Positions 45,470-56,340 of a stretch of 64,000 nucleotides of DNA are shown in pieces (position 1 is the stretch's first letter; every line of letters begins with the position of its first letter). The notes beneath the pieces were generated by a model, which saw only the letters and a program-made list of their open reading frames with translations, was not told the DNA's origin and made no database searches. Where the stretch lies: NCBI GenBank assembly GCA_033002965.1, contig JAURVB010003478.1, positions 1 to 64,000 of the forward strand, written 5' to 3'. This DNA is from Piper betle (Eukaryota > Streptophyta > Magnoliopsida > Piperales > Piperaceae). Both the position numbers and the translations under genes were made by a program.

Positions 45470-46650
45470 ATGGCCGAGAAGAGTAAAATTAAATTTCTAC
45501 ATCCTAAATTTGATGGAGGTAATTTTCCTATGTGGAAAGTTAAGATTCATGCCATATTGGTGAGAGATGGTTGTGTTGTTGCTCTTAAAGGTAAGGATCA
45601 GAAACCAGAAGGTATGACAGATGCACAATTTATTGAAAAAGATGAGATTGCTAAGGCTGATATTTTATTGGCCTTGGATGATAAGGTATTATTTTTTGTG
45701 TATACCATTGATGCAACAGCAAAGGCTTTGTGGGATAGTCTTCACAGAATATATGAAGACAAGTCCTTAGTAAGTAAGATTTTTCTGAGAAGACAATTGT
45801 ATAATTTGAAGATGAAGGATGTGACTTTTATTTATGAACATTTAAATATGTTTAATAGCTTGGTGAATGACCTGTTGGGAACAGGTGTAAAGGTTAATGA
45901 GGAAGAACAAGCCACTTTACTTCTCTGTTCAATGCCGGACTCATGGGATAATTTAATTATGAGTTTGAGCCATGTTTCTGAACTTGCCTTAAACTCTGTT
46001 ACAATATCACTCTTGTCAGAGGAGCTAAGAAGAAAGTCAGCAATATCAACTTCATCTTCAGGGGAGAAAGCCTTGGTTTCTAAGGAGAGCAAGAGTGGGT
46101 TCAAGCGGACAAATAATAGAAGAAAGGTGATAAGGTGTTTTATTGTAACAAGGTTGGTCACATAAAAAGGTATTGCAAAAAATTAACAAGGCATATGCAA
46201 CATGACAAGGAAAAGGACCATGAACAACAAAATAATGAAGTCAATTCTATTAATTATGGAAATGACGTAGTACTTTTTACTTCTTGTAATGATGAGTGCT
46301 TACGTAAGATGGATAATTCAACTTGAATTGTAGATTTTGGAGCTTTCTTTCATGCAACATCATGTAGAGAGCTCTTCACTACCTATAAATCAGAAAATTT
46401 GGGAATGGTGAAGATGGGAAATGATAACACATCATGTGTTGTTGGCATGAGAGATGTGCATATGGTGACTAATTTGGGTCACAAATTATTTTTGAAGAAT
46501 GTGAGATATATTCCAAGCTTGAAGGAAAATATATTGTCTTTGGGCAAGTTGGATGATATTGGCCATAGTTCTCAATTTGCTAAAAGAGTATGGACGTTAT
46601 CCAAGGGTGCACTTATCATTGCAAAAGGGGAAAAATATAGCAGCTTGTAG
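45470..46650 (+). pseudogene. Copia Gag and pre-integrase remnant of the exon-1 element
   Basis: The frame opens at ATG 45,470 (MAEKSKIKFLHPKFDGGNFPMWK) and reads a typical UBN2-type Copia gag through MPDSWDNLIMSLSHV and SEELRRKSA to a stop at 46,163-46,165. A one-base shift near 46,125 moves the zinc knuckle into the next frame, where its first Cys is replaced (VFYCNKVGHIKRYC). A TGA near 46,324 stands where Trp usually precedes the protease motif, whose DSGA reads DFGA. The pre-integrase segment (LKNVRYIPSLKENILSLGKL) ends in a stop at about 46,648. The next 450 bases to the 3' LTR, including a 102-codon frame at 46,743, have no recognised domain. Confidence 0.85.
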
Positions 46651-47104
46651 AGGACATTATTTCATATGTCAAGAGTGGAAGTACTCTTGATGGGTCTCCT
46701 AAGCAAGCATGGCATTGACGGGTTGATCATACTGAGGTAGAAATGGAATTCGGTAATAAGATTCTTGATAATGATCATACTCATGATAGAAGGAAAGTTG
46801 TTATCAAGTTGGAAGATGTAAATAAGCTATTTTCCGAAACCCGAGTGGATGGGTTACTAAAGATGTTTGAAGAGAAGTTGATCCTAAATGATGAAAAGCA
46901 AAGTCATAATTTTTTCCCCAAGAGGGTGGGGGAGATGTGCTATAAGTTCCAATCAGGGGAGATAAAGTGCATTCCACATGAGTCGGAAGAGGAGTTTTTC
47001 ACATGGGTCGAGAAGGGGAGATTAGAAGGGTTGTATCCATTTTCCATGTGAAGGATACTGAAACCAACCCTAGTGTGTTCCATATGATTCGGGAGGGGGA
47101 GAAT

Positions 47105-47605
47105 TGTTGGAGTCCCTCATCAGATGATGAATGTGAAAAGGCGTACAATTACATGGGGCATCATAAAGACATGGAGTTATTCCAAGAGGTACGAGGAATT
47201 CGAGAAGAATTGTTGAAGATGATGAGTATTTAGTATTTGGCTCTTGGTATCTACGAGACTAGTTTTCTCTTCCTATATATATGTAGTTGTATTGTGAGGT
47301 AAAAAAAGATACATAACTGAATTAAAGAGAATACACAATTGAGAGTGTTGTTTTAATTGTGAATTGTAAGTTTTCTAATTGGAGTGTGTTCCAGTTAGAG
47401 ATTGTGAGTTGTTTCCAATTGGAAAGTGTGAGGATTTCCCAATTGGAGTGATTTGTGTACTTATTATTGGTAATAGTGGATGGTTTGTGGTTTCCCTTAT
47501 ATTTTGAGGTTCCACATTAAATTATTATGTATTTATTGACTCTTGTTCATTACTTGTCAAAGCATATCAAAGAGTTTAGGGATTTTGTTTGTTACAATCC
47601 CAACA
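47105..47605 (+). repeat. 3' LTR (501 bp) of the exon-1 Copia element
   Basis: Begins TGTTGGAG after the polypurine tract GGGAGGGGGAGAAT and ends CCCAACA, followed by the CCGCA duplication. Confidence 0.92.
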
Positions 47606-48101
47606 CCGCATAGGGCCACCCGAGCACGATGCTGCAAATTGCGGGATTGGCAACAATGTTGGCAAGAGCGCGTGCCTCATCGGCCTGCGTCTTGTCCTTG
47701 GCCGTGGCGACAGCATCAAGGAGCCAATGCAGCACGGCACCAGCGCCGGCCGACACGATTGCCACCCACCAGCCCAAATTCGCAGATGCGATGTCCACAA
47801 CCAGTGCCACAACTCGGAGCTCAAACCCTGACCAAACCTCCTGGTTGGCGGACGACAATATCGACTGGAGCGACTTCCACAGCACGGCCCCGACGGCACT
47901 GGTGTGTTTGAACCCATCGAAGACCCGCTGCACCGAATCGTTCGAATTCTTGAGCTCCTCGTAGAACTGCCGTGGTTGGCGGGTGAGGAGAGGGGCAGAG
48001 ATCACAGTCCCGGCGAGGGTGTAGAGGATAGGGAATCGGCGAGGGAAAGGGTCGGAGCGGAAAGGTGGGGTTGGGTTGGAGGAGGGCCGGTGTGGGGGCA
48101 T

Positions 48102-49220
48102 GGTTGGGGAGGGAATCAAGTGGCAACGGCCACAGAGACTGCGGCAGCGGATACGAGGACTTGCTGGAGGAGAGTTGGGAGAGGAGGTAGCGGTGGTGGA
48201 GGGATCGCTAGCGAGGGGAGCAAAGGAGGTGGAGCATAATTCATATCGCTGACTTCTTAGGGGCGGGTATTCAAACTTCGAAGGAGGAGAAGTTGGGGTG
48301 TACGATGCAAAGAAAATGGAAGGTGGCAAAATATTGGACCCACTATGCTTGGTCTTTCATGCGGTAGATCATATCAGGCTCATCACATAATTTCTGAGGC
48401 TGTTTCCTTGTCCTCAAATTATACAAAAACAAAAAAAGTAAAATCTGAAGATAAAATAAATTTTTTGCATTTGGTTGTCAAAAATTTAAATACAATAAGT
48501 CTTTGTAAAAATTTCATAATGTAATTTTTTCTTGAAAAACACAAAAGAAATTAGAATAAATTTTTGGAGAGACACATTGGAAAAATGTTTTATTTTAATC
48601 TCATTTTCTTATTATCTAAGCATAAAAGGAAAATCTTTAAAATTTTTGTCATTTTATTTAATTGCATTTCCATTTTTTATAAATTATTTTTTTCAGTTAG
48701 GCTATTTTTCATGCCAACCAAACTATATTGACACTAATTTTTTAACATTCAAAATGTCTAAATTATCGCCCTTATAAGCGTATCTCTAATGTACATGCAT
48801 AACATATAAATATAGCAAAATAAACATGATGAGGTGGATCGATATTTGTATTCATACATAACTAAAATTAAAAATTCATACTTACATGTGTAACCATTGA
48901 GTACCTTTTACCACAAGTTCACTAAAATTTTTATACCAAAACTTATCAGTAAGAGAAAGATAAACTGCTAAATAATGAGAATCTCCATTGCATCGCTCCA
49001 AAGATCACTAATCTGTGTCTGTGCAAACATGTCCCCTCATACCGAATACAATACTGTTCAACTAATAAACAAATTAGCACTACTCATGTAACTTACTAGT
49101 AAGTCCTAGTAGGTTAACATTAAAACATATTTTAACATAACAATATAATTATCATAAGCTTGCTATAGCTGAACTTTTGCAACCCTAAATAATTTTAACA
49201 TACTTCTCTTATTCACTTTT
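48102..49220. other. 5' flank of the SERAC1-like pseudogene and AT-rich intergenic
   Basis: The first ~250 bases continue open in frame with exon 1 but look like GC-rich 5' untranslated sequence; I chose the ATG at 48,101-48,099 because conserved sequence begins after it. The rest is AT-rich with no gene. Confidence 0.45.
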
Positions 49221-49225
49221 GTAAC

Positions 49226-50366
49226 TGTGGGATCCCTCAACTTAGTCTCACGTCTAATACCTACTAAGGTAAGATCCTATTTATAAGTAAAAATAAATTA
49301 TAGATCTTCAACTTTGTTAATCATTCTTTAAAAGATGACTTAGGCCCATAATGTTACACTTTGGGCTAGGTTGTTACACTTTGGACTAGGTCGTTACAAA
49401 TATTATCTGAGCAACTTAGTTCCACGTTAAATGATAGGCTAGACTAAGGATGTTGGCTAGGCTATTGTTCATAGGGCAAAGAAGTCACTTGGACTAGGGC
49501 TAACAATGGGTTAGATGCTATCACAGCAACCTAGTTCTGTGTTAGATGATGGGTTGGATTAAGGATGTTGAATAGACAACTAGTGTAAGATCCCTCAACT
49601 TAGTCCTACATCTAATACCTACTGGGAGAAGATCCTGTTTATAAGTGGGAATGGACTATAGATCTTTAACTTCTGGGGTACCCATTTTAAAGAAATGACT
49701 TAGCCCATTACGTTGCACTTTGGGCTGGGTCGTTACAAATGGTATCAGAGCCGACTTGGTTCCGTGTTAGATGGTGGGATGGACTAGGGACGTTGGCTAG
49801 GCTGCCGGTCACGGGCCAAAAAGGTCGCGGGTTGGGGATAGCAACGGGCCAAGACTAAAACTTTGGCTGGGCTGCCGGTCACGGGCCAGAAAGGATGTGG
49901 GCTGGGGCTAGCAACGAGCCAAGAATAGGCATTTCGGGGACGAAATTTCCTAAGGTGGGTGGATTGTAAGATCCCTCAACTTAGTCCCACATCTAATACC
50001 TATTGGGAGAAGATCCTGTTTATAAGTGGGAATGGACTATAGATCTTTAACTTCCGGGGTACCCATTTTAAAGAAATGACTTAGCCCATTACGTTGCACT
50101 TTGGGCTGGGTCGTTACAACTAGTCACAAGCGAAAGAAGTCACTTGGACTGGGGTGCTAGTAATGGGTTAAGTGTAGGAATTTTGAGGATGGAATTTCTT
50201 AAGGTAGGTGAATTATGAGATCCCTCAACTTAGTCCCACATCTAATACCTAATGTGGTAAGATTTTGTTTATAAGTGAGAACAAACTATAGATTTTTAAC
50301 TTAGTTAACTACTTTTGAAGAGATGACTTAGGCTTATTATATTGCATGTTGGGCTAGGTCATTATA
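49226..50366 (+). mobile_element. Older TRIM with a younger TRIM nested inside
   Basis: The outer copy begins TGTGGGATCCC, ends GTCATTATA and is flanked by GTAAC on both sides (49,221-49,225 and 50,367-50,371). Its LTRs are clearly diverged from the family consensus. Its interior is cut at 49,583 by the inner copy and resumes at 50,119. Confidence 0.88.
49584..50118 (+). mobile_element. Intact TRIM retrotransposon (535 bp) nested in an older TRIM
   Basis: LTRs of 154 bp at 49,584-49,737 and 49,965-50,118, TG...CA ends, and ACTAG duplicated at 49,579-49,583 and 50,119-50,123. Primer site TGGTATCAGAGC at 49,740-49,751 and ATTTCGGGGACGAAATTT at 49,931-49,948. An internal ~70 bp duplication ('ggctaggctgccggtcacgg' twice) makes it longer than the 466 bp copy at 53,156. 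No coding capacity. Confidence 0.93.
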
Positions 50367-50391
50367 GTAACTCAAGAAAAACATCTACTTA

Positions 50392-50750
50392 TGCCCGACC
50401 TTTGTTGCTTACTAATTTGATATGGTCCATCCTTTGTTACCTTTAAAATGATTAATTGGAGTCCAACCTTTGTGACGTTTTAAACATGACTATGGCCAAA
50501 CCTTAGCCGTAAGACCCATTATCTATGGCTCAACTTATGTAGACCTAAGTCTTAATACACACTATATGCATTGCCCAACTTTTGTGGTATAAGGATAGAA
50601 ATACACACAGAAGACATGATTAAGAAAATGTCCTATTTAAACTTACGGTTCAACCTTTGTAGACATGTGGCTCTCCTTTGTCGCCCAGAGGCTCGCTTTT
50701 GTAGACAATAGCTCACATTTGTAGCTAGGTATAGCTTAACATCTTTGCTC
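50392..50750. repeat. Degenerate short repeats around CAACCTTTGTAGAC
   Basis: About ten loosely related motifs recur every ~25-45 bases: 'cccgacctttgttgc', 'catcctttgttacc', 'ccaacctttgtgac', 'caacttatgtagac', 'cccaacttttgtgg', 'ttcaacctttgtagac', 'ctctcctttgtcgcc', 'ctcgcttttgtagac'. No protein. Confidence 0.6.
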
Positions 50751-53155
50751 CAGAGTTCTTGATAGTGGATCTCTGCCAATACCTATAAAATAATTTAAAT
50801 ACATGGGAACTACTAATGATCACTAGTGTTGTCAAGATAGTAGCCTTTACTATAAAAGCAAGGCAATTTATCCATGGGTTTTCAAGTTGGTTTGGTCCTT
50901 ACCTTGATCGGGTTAGTTGGCGCCGATCTTTCTTATCATGGTTTGTGTATGATATGATGTATGCTTGCTCAACTCTAGCCTCCATCGGTGTTTGGTAACA
51001 CGTTCAAACACTATGTGCTCGACCTCTTCATGATTGGTTTGGTCAAGTCAAGTCTATTTAGATGTTAGGGCAGAGATTTTCGTGAGTCTAGTTACTTATA
51101 ATGTGTTTGGAACCCCTTTTAGACAATCCTATCCCCTATGGTACCTGTAGCGCAATTCTTGAGGTCTCCTTGATCACCTGAGGGTGGAAATCCTAAATGT
51201 GAGCAACCAGCGCTGAGTGGTGCCCTCCCAACACCCTTGTGCTAACCTTGATTAGGGTTAGGGTTTCAGATAAAAGCGCAGGTGTACTGCACCAATGCCT
51301 TTGCACCTAGAAGTTTCACCTAGCTTTGCGTGTAGCTTAGTTCAGTAGACATGCATGCTCTAGTTTTCTGACTTGCTGTGGTCTGGCTTGCAGAGGCGAG
51401 AGTGCCTTTGCGTTGAGCCCTTTTCTCTTTTCCATAAATTCTCCTCTTCCCTCGAACTTCCCCTTGGCCTTTGGCTGCCACTCTTCATCTCGAGCCCTTC
51501 TTCACCCACTCTAGTCTCTCCAAGCTTGGCCAAGACCCTAGAGACCTCTCCTAAGAACCAGTAGAAGTTAAAATCCTTCCTTTTTGACTCTTTTTATTTT
51601 ATGCTTTTGTTCATGTGATTATTTTGCTGTTTTACAATTTGTATGGATTTTTTACATGTAGATCTATCTTCTAAGAGTATGTAGACTTTGGATGCATTGT
51701 TTATCATCCATATAAAAATAGTTACGTATTTTTTAATGCTATATGGTCATCTGTTTGCACTAATTCGGTAGCAAATGCATATATTATGATACAAATGGTA
51801 TTTTTGCATGATCATTGTCTTAATGCACTCACAAAAGATAGATCGACACCTTTTGTTCATATTATTTCGTCTGATGTTCCATGTATGGGCATGCAAGGGT
51901 GCCAAACATGGAAAAAGGAGGAAACTTTCCTTATCGCTATGACATAGCCGCCACTTTCCCAAATTTTTACACTCTAATGTAAGATGCTGTTGATGTCTAT
52001 CTTTTGGACATTTGTAGATCTGCTTGTTTTCTAGCTCCATTGTTTGGTGTGCTTGCTGTGATGTTTGTATGCTTTCCATGCTCTTAGAATGTGCTGCTCA
52101 ATGAGCTAGTTAAAAGACCACCATAAAAATCCATAAAAATAATGCATGGACTTGATAATTGCGTAATTAAAATATGTAGATTTTCACAATAATTAAAAAA
52201 ATTAGGTGGTTAGATAATCCAGTTTTCTGGAGTGTGAAGGATTGCAGGGTGCAACTCTAGTTCTTTAACAACGAATGTAAAATCTAAAAACCCAGCTTAT
52301 TTGTGGTAGAATTTCATCTCCCTAAAATTGGAAGGAAAATGGATTAGTAGATATTGTGTGGTGATTTTCCCAAGCTTAGCAGGTCCAGCTAGCTCCAGAA
52401 ATAACCTAGACAATTGGCTTCCCTTCCTGAGTCCACTCAAGTCCAAATCCTTAGATTTTAGACTTGAAATTTTACAAGATTAAAGCCCACAGTGTTTGAT
52501 AAACCTAACATTTTACCCATGCCTATTTGGAGTCTACATGCCCATGAACAAGACTTAGAAAAATTGGTGCGTAGTCTAGGAGCATTGTATTCAACACCTT
52601 AGTCCGACGTTAGTGGGCCTTTGACTCATAGACCAGCACTTGGTAATTTTTTTACCAAACCCTGAAAGTGTCCAGTCCCTCTAATCTAAATCTTAGGCCA
52701 TTTGGACATCGTTTGGTCCATCAAAAAAATTGTCCAATTAAGTCTACTTTATAATCCACTAAGTGTTGGACTTTTCTACTAAGTGTACTTGCAACAAAAA
52801 TCTTAATTGAGCCTATGTAATGAGGTTTAACACTTCATTAAGTAAGATAATTGAGGCCTTGCCTTGTTTTGAAGGTTGTGGTTGTGTTGAGGCCTTGCCT
52901 TGTTTTGCGAGCGGATGTAATGCAATTTCTATTTGAGTTTTACCTCCTGCTAGGTTACATGGGGTGATCTCACCAACCTAGGACGTGGAGCTTCACTCAT
53001 ACATGTTTGTTGGACTTCGATTACTTCATTTTTGCTTCGTTCCTTCTGTATTAAGCTTCATCATATTTTAGTTGTAGAATGATGTCGATGACATTTTATT
53101 GGATACATCTAATGTATAGGTAGTAAGAATGGCATTAGTATTCCTCTAAAACTCT
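50751..53155. other. Intergenic, no gene recognised
   Basis: Frames are short and without motifs. 51,370-51,570 is pyrimidine-rich and could be part of an old LTR or leader. A small duplication ('ggccttgccttgttttg') is at about 52,856 and 52,891. Confidence 0.45.
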
Positions 53156-53621
53156 TGTGAGATCCCTCAACTTAAACCTACATCTAATACCTACTGGGAG
53201 AAGATCCTGTTTATAAGTGGGAATGGACTATAGATCTTTAACTTTCAGGGTACCCATTTTAAAGAAATGACTTAGTTTATTACGTTGCGCTTTGGGCGGG
53301 GTCGTTACAAATGGTATCAGAGCTGACCTGGTTCCGTGTTAGATGGTGGGCTGGATTAGGAACGTTGGCTAGGCTGCCAGCCACGGGCCAGAAAGGTCGT
53401 GAGCTGGGGCTAGCAACGGGCCAAGTATAGGCATTTCGGGGACAAAATTTCCTAAAGGTGGGTGGATTGTGAGATCCCTGAACTTAGTCCCACATCTAAT
53501 ACCCACTGGGAGAAGATCCTGTTTATAAGTGGGAATGGACTATAGATCTTTAACTTTTGGGGTACCCATTTTAACGAAATGACTTAGCCCATTACGTTGC
53601 ACTTTGGGCTGGGTCGTTACA
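53156..53621 (+). mobile_element. Complete TRIM retrotransposon (466 bp)
   Basis: 154 bp LTRs at 53,156-53,309 and 53,468-53,621, TG...CA ends, and ACTCT duplicated at 53,151-53,155 and 53,622-53,626. The interior is 158 bp with primer site TGGTATCAGAGC (53,312-53,323), ATTTCGGGGACAAAATTT (53,433-53,450) and the polypurine-like AAAGGTGGGTGG. No open frame of note. Confidence 0.94.
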
Positions 53622-53956
53622 ACTCTAAAGTAGTACAGTATAAAAGGGTGCTACATAATGCATCACATTTTTAGAATTTGTGGCACTAACTTAATTGTTC
53701 TTTTACAACATGAGTACAGTGACAAGTGTTATATGAAGGATGTGAGGGGCCAAACTTTTTTGTGTATGATTTTGCTGTGCATGTGGGTTGGCTTGTTTAA
53801 AATAAGTTATTCCTCCTTACACCCATACGAGGTTTTTATAAAGTTTCTAAATTTCCTGTGAGTAATAGAATACTCATTTACCAGTTTGAAATACTAGTAT
53901 TTATTTCGGACCAGTAATTAAATTTGTTTGACTATTGACATATTTTCTTATACATA

Positions 53957-53980
53957 TATGTGTGTGTGTGTGTGTGTGTG
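53957..53980. repeat. (TG)n microsatellite
   Basis: TG dinucleotide run following TATATA. Confidence 0.9.
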
Positions 53981-54988
53981 AGGTCTCGTAGCATTAGCCA
54001 ACTTAGGCACGAGGATCTATAGTTCAGTGGAGGTGGCGGGGGCCTTGTGTTGTTATGTGTTATGTATCTAGATTATGTATTTTGGATTGTTTTATTTTTT
54101 GGGCAATAGCCTGAACTTGATTATGAACTACGTACGTTGGATTGGGTTATGACATGATCCTTGAGTACGAGTATTTAATTATTATTTTATTATTATACAT
54201 TCGTGGAGCAGATAAACTTTAGGGCAAAGGCTAACAATCACTTGTAGGTTGTGCAACCTAAAATATGACGAGGATTCAAACTCATATATGCAAAATATAT
54301 TTGATTACAGTTGTGTGTGTATAGAAATGTGTGTAGGAGGACAATGCTCTTCATACCACACAAAAAACTCACGTGAAGACCGGGTATTAGGGTATGATGT
54401 CATGGTATCTGATTATATCTATGTATTATTTCATTCTTGTCGGGTATGTGGAATAGGTAAGCATGACCCAATTTTATCTTATTGCAACTCATCCACATTA
54501 TGTAATTAAATTACCTAATATAATCACTTAAACTAAGTATAAGAACCGGATCATGTATTTGTATCTTTTAAGAACTCAACCTCTTAGATACATTGGGGAT
54601 GATGCCTTTGTGTAGCTTGGAGTAATTATCACATATGAAAGTCACCCTTTTAGTTGCAAGAGAGGCACTGCCTCTCTTGTGGCTCAGAGTGCTCATTTAG
54701 GAGTCATAAAATTAAGATCCGTCCAACGTAGTATGATTTAGCATGCATTGTATGAAAATCCCATATGTAGGCTATCTTAAGCTTCCTTGAAGGTTGAGAT
54801 CTTCTTCTGTAAAATTTGTACAATGGGTCTAACAAATAGCATATCGAATTATAACATCAAGGATCTGTCCCTTCCTTTGGCCGATTTGGGGTGTTACAAC
54901 TTGGTATCAGAACCAACGTCTTGCACTATTTGGATGACATACTTTCGGGATGTGATGTGTTGTATGCACATGGTGTATGCTGTATGAT
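53981..54988 (+). repeat. Ty3/gypsy-type LTR 3' end with primer site, then interior fragment
   Basis: GGGGTGTTACA ends at 54,898 and is followed by TTGGTATCAGAACC, a decayed tRNA-Met primer site at about 54,901-54,914. The LTR start was not located; the upstream text from about 53,981 has the look of an LTR but the left end is uncertain. The interior is cut off at 54,989 by an Athila-type LTR. Confidence 0.55.
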
Positions 54989-56192
54989 TGTTAAGTGTTT
55001 AAAGTATACAATTTTTACCTATGTTTTAATGTGATTTTGTACATCTCGGGTATAAATTATATTAAAATAGGTGATATTTCTCATTATATTTTATTTAATT
55101 AATATTTTATGAGTTCTACTTAATTTGGGAGTTTTAATACAGAAAAAAATGAAACAAATTAAGCTTAGGAATTGAAAGGTCATGGCACTTGGCACCATCC
55201 AATGGTTACTTCAAACAGTTCACAAAGCTCAAAAAGGAAGGATGTTGATGGTTTTGGGGTGCCTTATTTAAGGCTTGGTTGAGCTCGAGGAGTTGCAAAC
55301 TTGATTGAATGCCATAATTAATTAAACTACATCAATTTGTGAACACCTTCTTTAAATTCATGTATCTAATGACCATCTCATTTTCTATATAAAGGGGTGG
55401 TCATTTGTTGTTTGGAATATCTCTAACTCTTGGCTTAAAAGTAGTTCTAGTTTTTGTAATTCTTTTCCTTTCATATTAAGAAATAGTTTATTCTTTATAA
55501 TGTTTTCTATTTTTATGGAGTAATCATTTATTTCATTTTAGAGAAGAATGGAACTTAACATGGTTTAATTGTAGTCATTTCAAACTCTTACTCTTTTATT
55601 CAATTGGATTGCTTGAATCATCATGTTTTTAATGCTAAGAGTAGTCTAATCACCTATTACTTAGATCATGAGGTTTAATTAGATTTCAGGAAAAATTAGT
55701 TAGAATAGTCAATGATAATTCATCATACGACGAGTCTTTTGACTTGTTTGTTGTTGTGGTCGGGAAATACACAACACTGTATGCGATTGAAAGGTAGATC
55801 TTAATGCATTATTTTGTTAATTAATCAATTATCGCCACGAGGTAGAAATTGAGGCAAAATAATGATGCATGAAGGAAAGAAAGCTACCATGTTATATTAT
55901 TCTCCTAGATTGGCAATTCGAGAGAATAAAAGATCAAAGTAAGATGTGATGAATATTAAATTCATGTTAAGGGAAATTTAACTCAAGAACGAGTTTTATC
56001 ATTATAACTTTTTCTTTAATTTAAAGTTACTATTTAGATTTAGTTAAGTCAATTGTTTTTGTTTTGTTCTTAATTTCATTTTCTTTAATTAATCTTAGGA
56101 AATTTATTTCTCTGTAGGATGATACTTGAATTTATTATTATATTACTTATTTTGACTGTGTATACTTGCACGTCATTGAATTTATTCTATCA
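54989..56192 (+). repeat. 5' LTR (about 1.2 kb) of an Athila-type Ty3/gypsy element
   Basis: Begins TGTTAAGTG and ends TTCTATCA, immediately before the primer site. A second forward copy lies at 59,774-60,701 and an inverted copy at 60,741-61,931. Confidence 0.85.
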
Positions 56193-56198
56193 AGTTTT

Positions 56199-56216
56199 TG
56201 GCGCCGTTGTCGGGGA
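56199..56216 (+). other. Primer-binding site of Athila type
   Basis: TGGCGCCGTTGTCGGGGA, the primer site typical of Athila/Tat elements, differing from the common form by one base. Confidence 0.88.
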
Positions 56217-56340
56217 AATCGAATTTTCTTAGTTAATTTAAGATTAGAATTTTCAGTTTTTTTCTTTTCTTTTTAGATTTTAGTGACTGATTTTTTTAAA
56301 GAAAAAAATATTATATAAGTGTCTTCTTCCTTGTTATCAT

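Larger units (their letters stand above)
43974..47605 (+). mobile_element. Non-autonomous Ty1/Copia element inserted in exon 1 of the SERAC1-like gene
   Basis: The element begins TGTTGGAG and ends CCCAACA and is flanked by CCGCA on both sides (43,969-43,973 and 47,606-47,610). It is antisense to the host gene. The left LTR (43,974-45,392) is swollen by a pair of TRIMs; without them it matches the 501 bp right LTR (47,105-47,605). The interior has a decayed gag and pre-integrase region and then joins directly to the 3' end, so most of integrase, the reverse transcriptase and RNase H are gone. Confidence 0.93.
38119..48101 (-). pseudogene. SERAC1-like alpha/beta-hydrolase pseudogene, 12 exons, exon 1 split by a retrotransposon
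   Basis: Plant SERAC1-like proteins are ~1,200 residue predicted lipid hydrolases with an N-terminal repeat region and a C-terminal alpha/beta hydrolase. Exons (minus): 1a 48,101-47,606 and 1b 43,973-43,916; 2 43,367-42,690; 3 42,159-41,876; 4 41,783-41,721; 5 41,599-40,502; 6 40,360-40,319; 7 40,146-40,070; 8 about 39,500-39,405; 9 39,302-39,219; 10 38,912-38,811; 11 38,723-38,625; 12 38,227-38,119. Landmarks: SAVGAVLWKSLQSILSSANQ, YKGRSMLVATIMDIV, LNIVFVHGLRGGPFK, TNLTHWSGASFPLQ, PVIFVTH, VFYSCPHFGSKLADMPW. Lesions: stop for Arg at 42,759-42,761; frameshift near 42,110; stop for Trp at 41,934-41,936; frameshifts near 41,125, 40,860, 40,800 and 40,655; TAG at 40,553-40,555; TAA at 39,470-39,472; frameshift plus stop at 38,195-38,197. 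The exon that should carry the HSMGG nucleophile loop is eroded. Splice sites are largely preserved, so loss is fairly recent. Confidence 0.9.

Noticed and set aside
46743..47051. 102-codon frame before the 3' LTR of the exon-1 Copia
   Set aside because: No known domain and no counterpart in Copia elements that I recognise; treated as element interior.
47543..48239. Plus-strand frames opposite SERAC1-like exon 1
   Set aside because: Shadows of the conserved minus-strand exon; no motif of their own.
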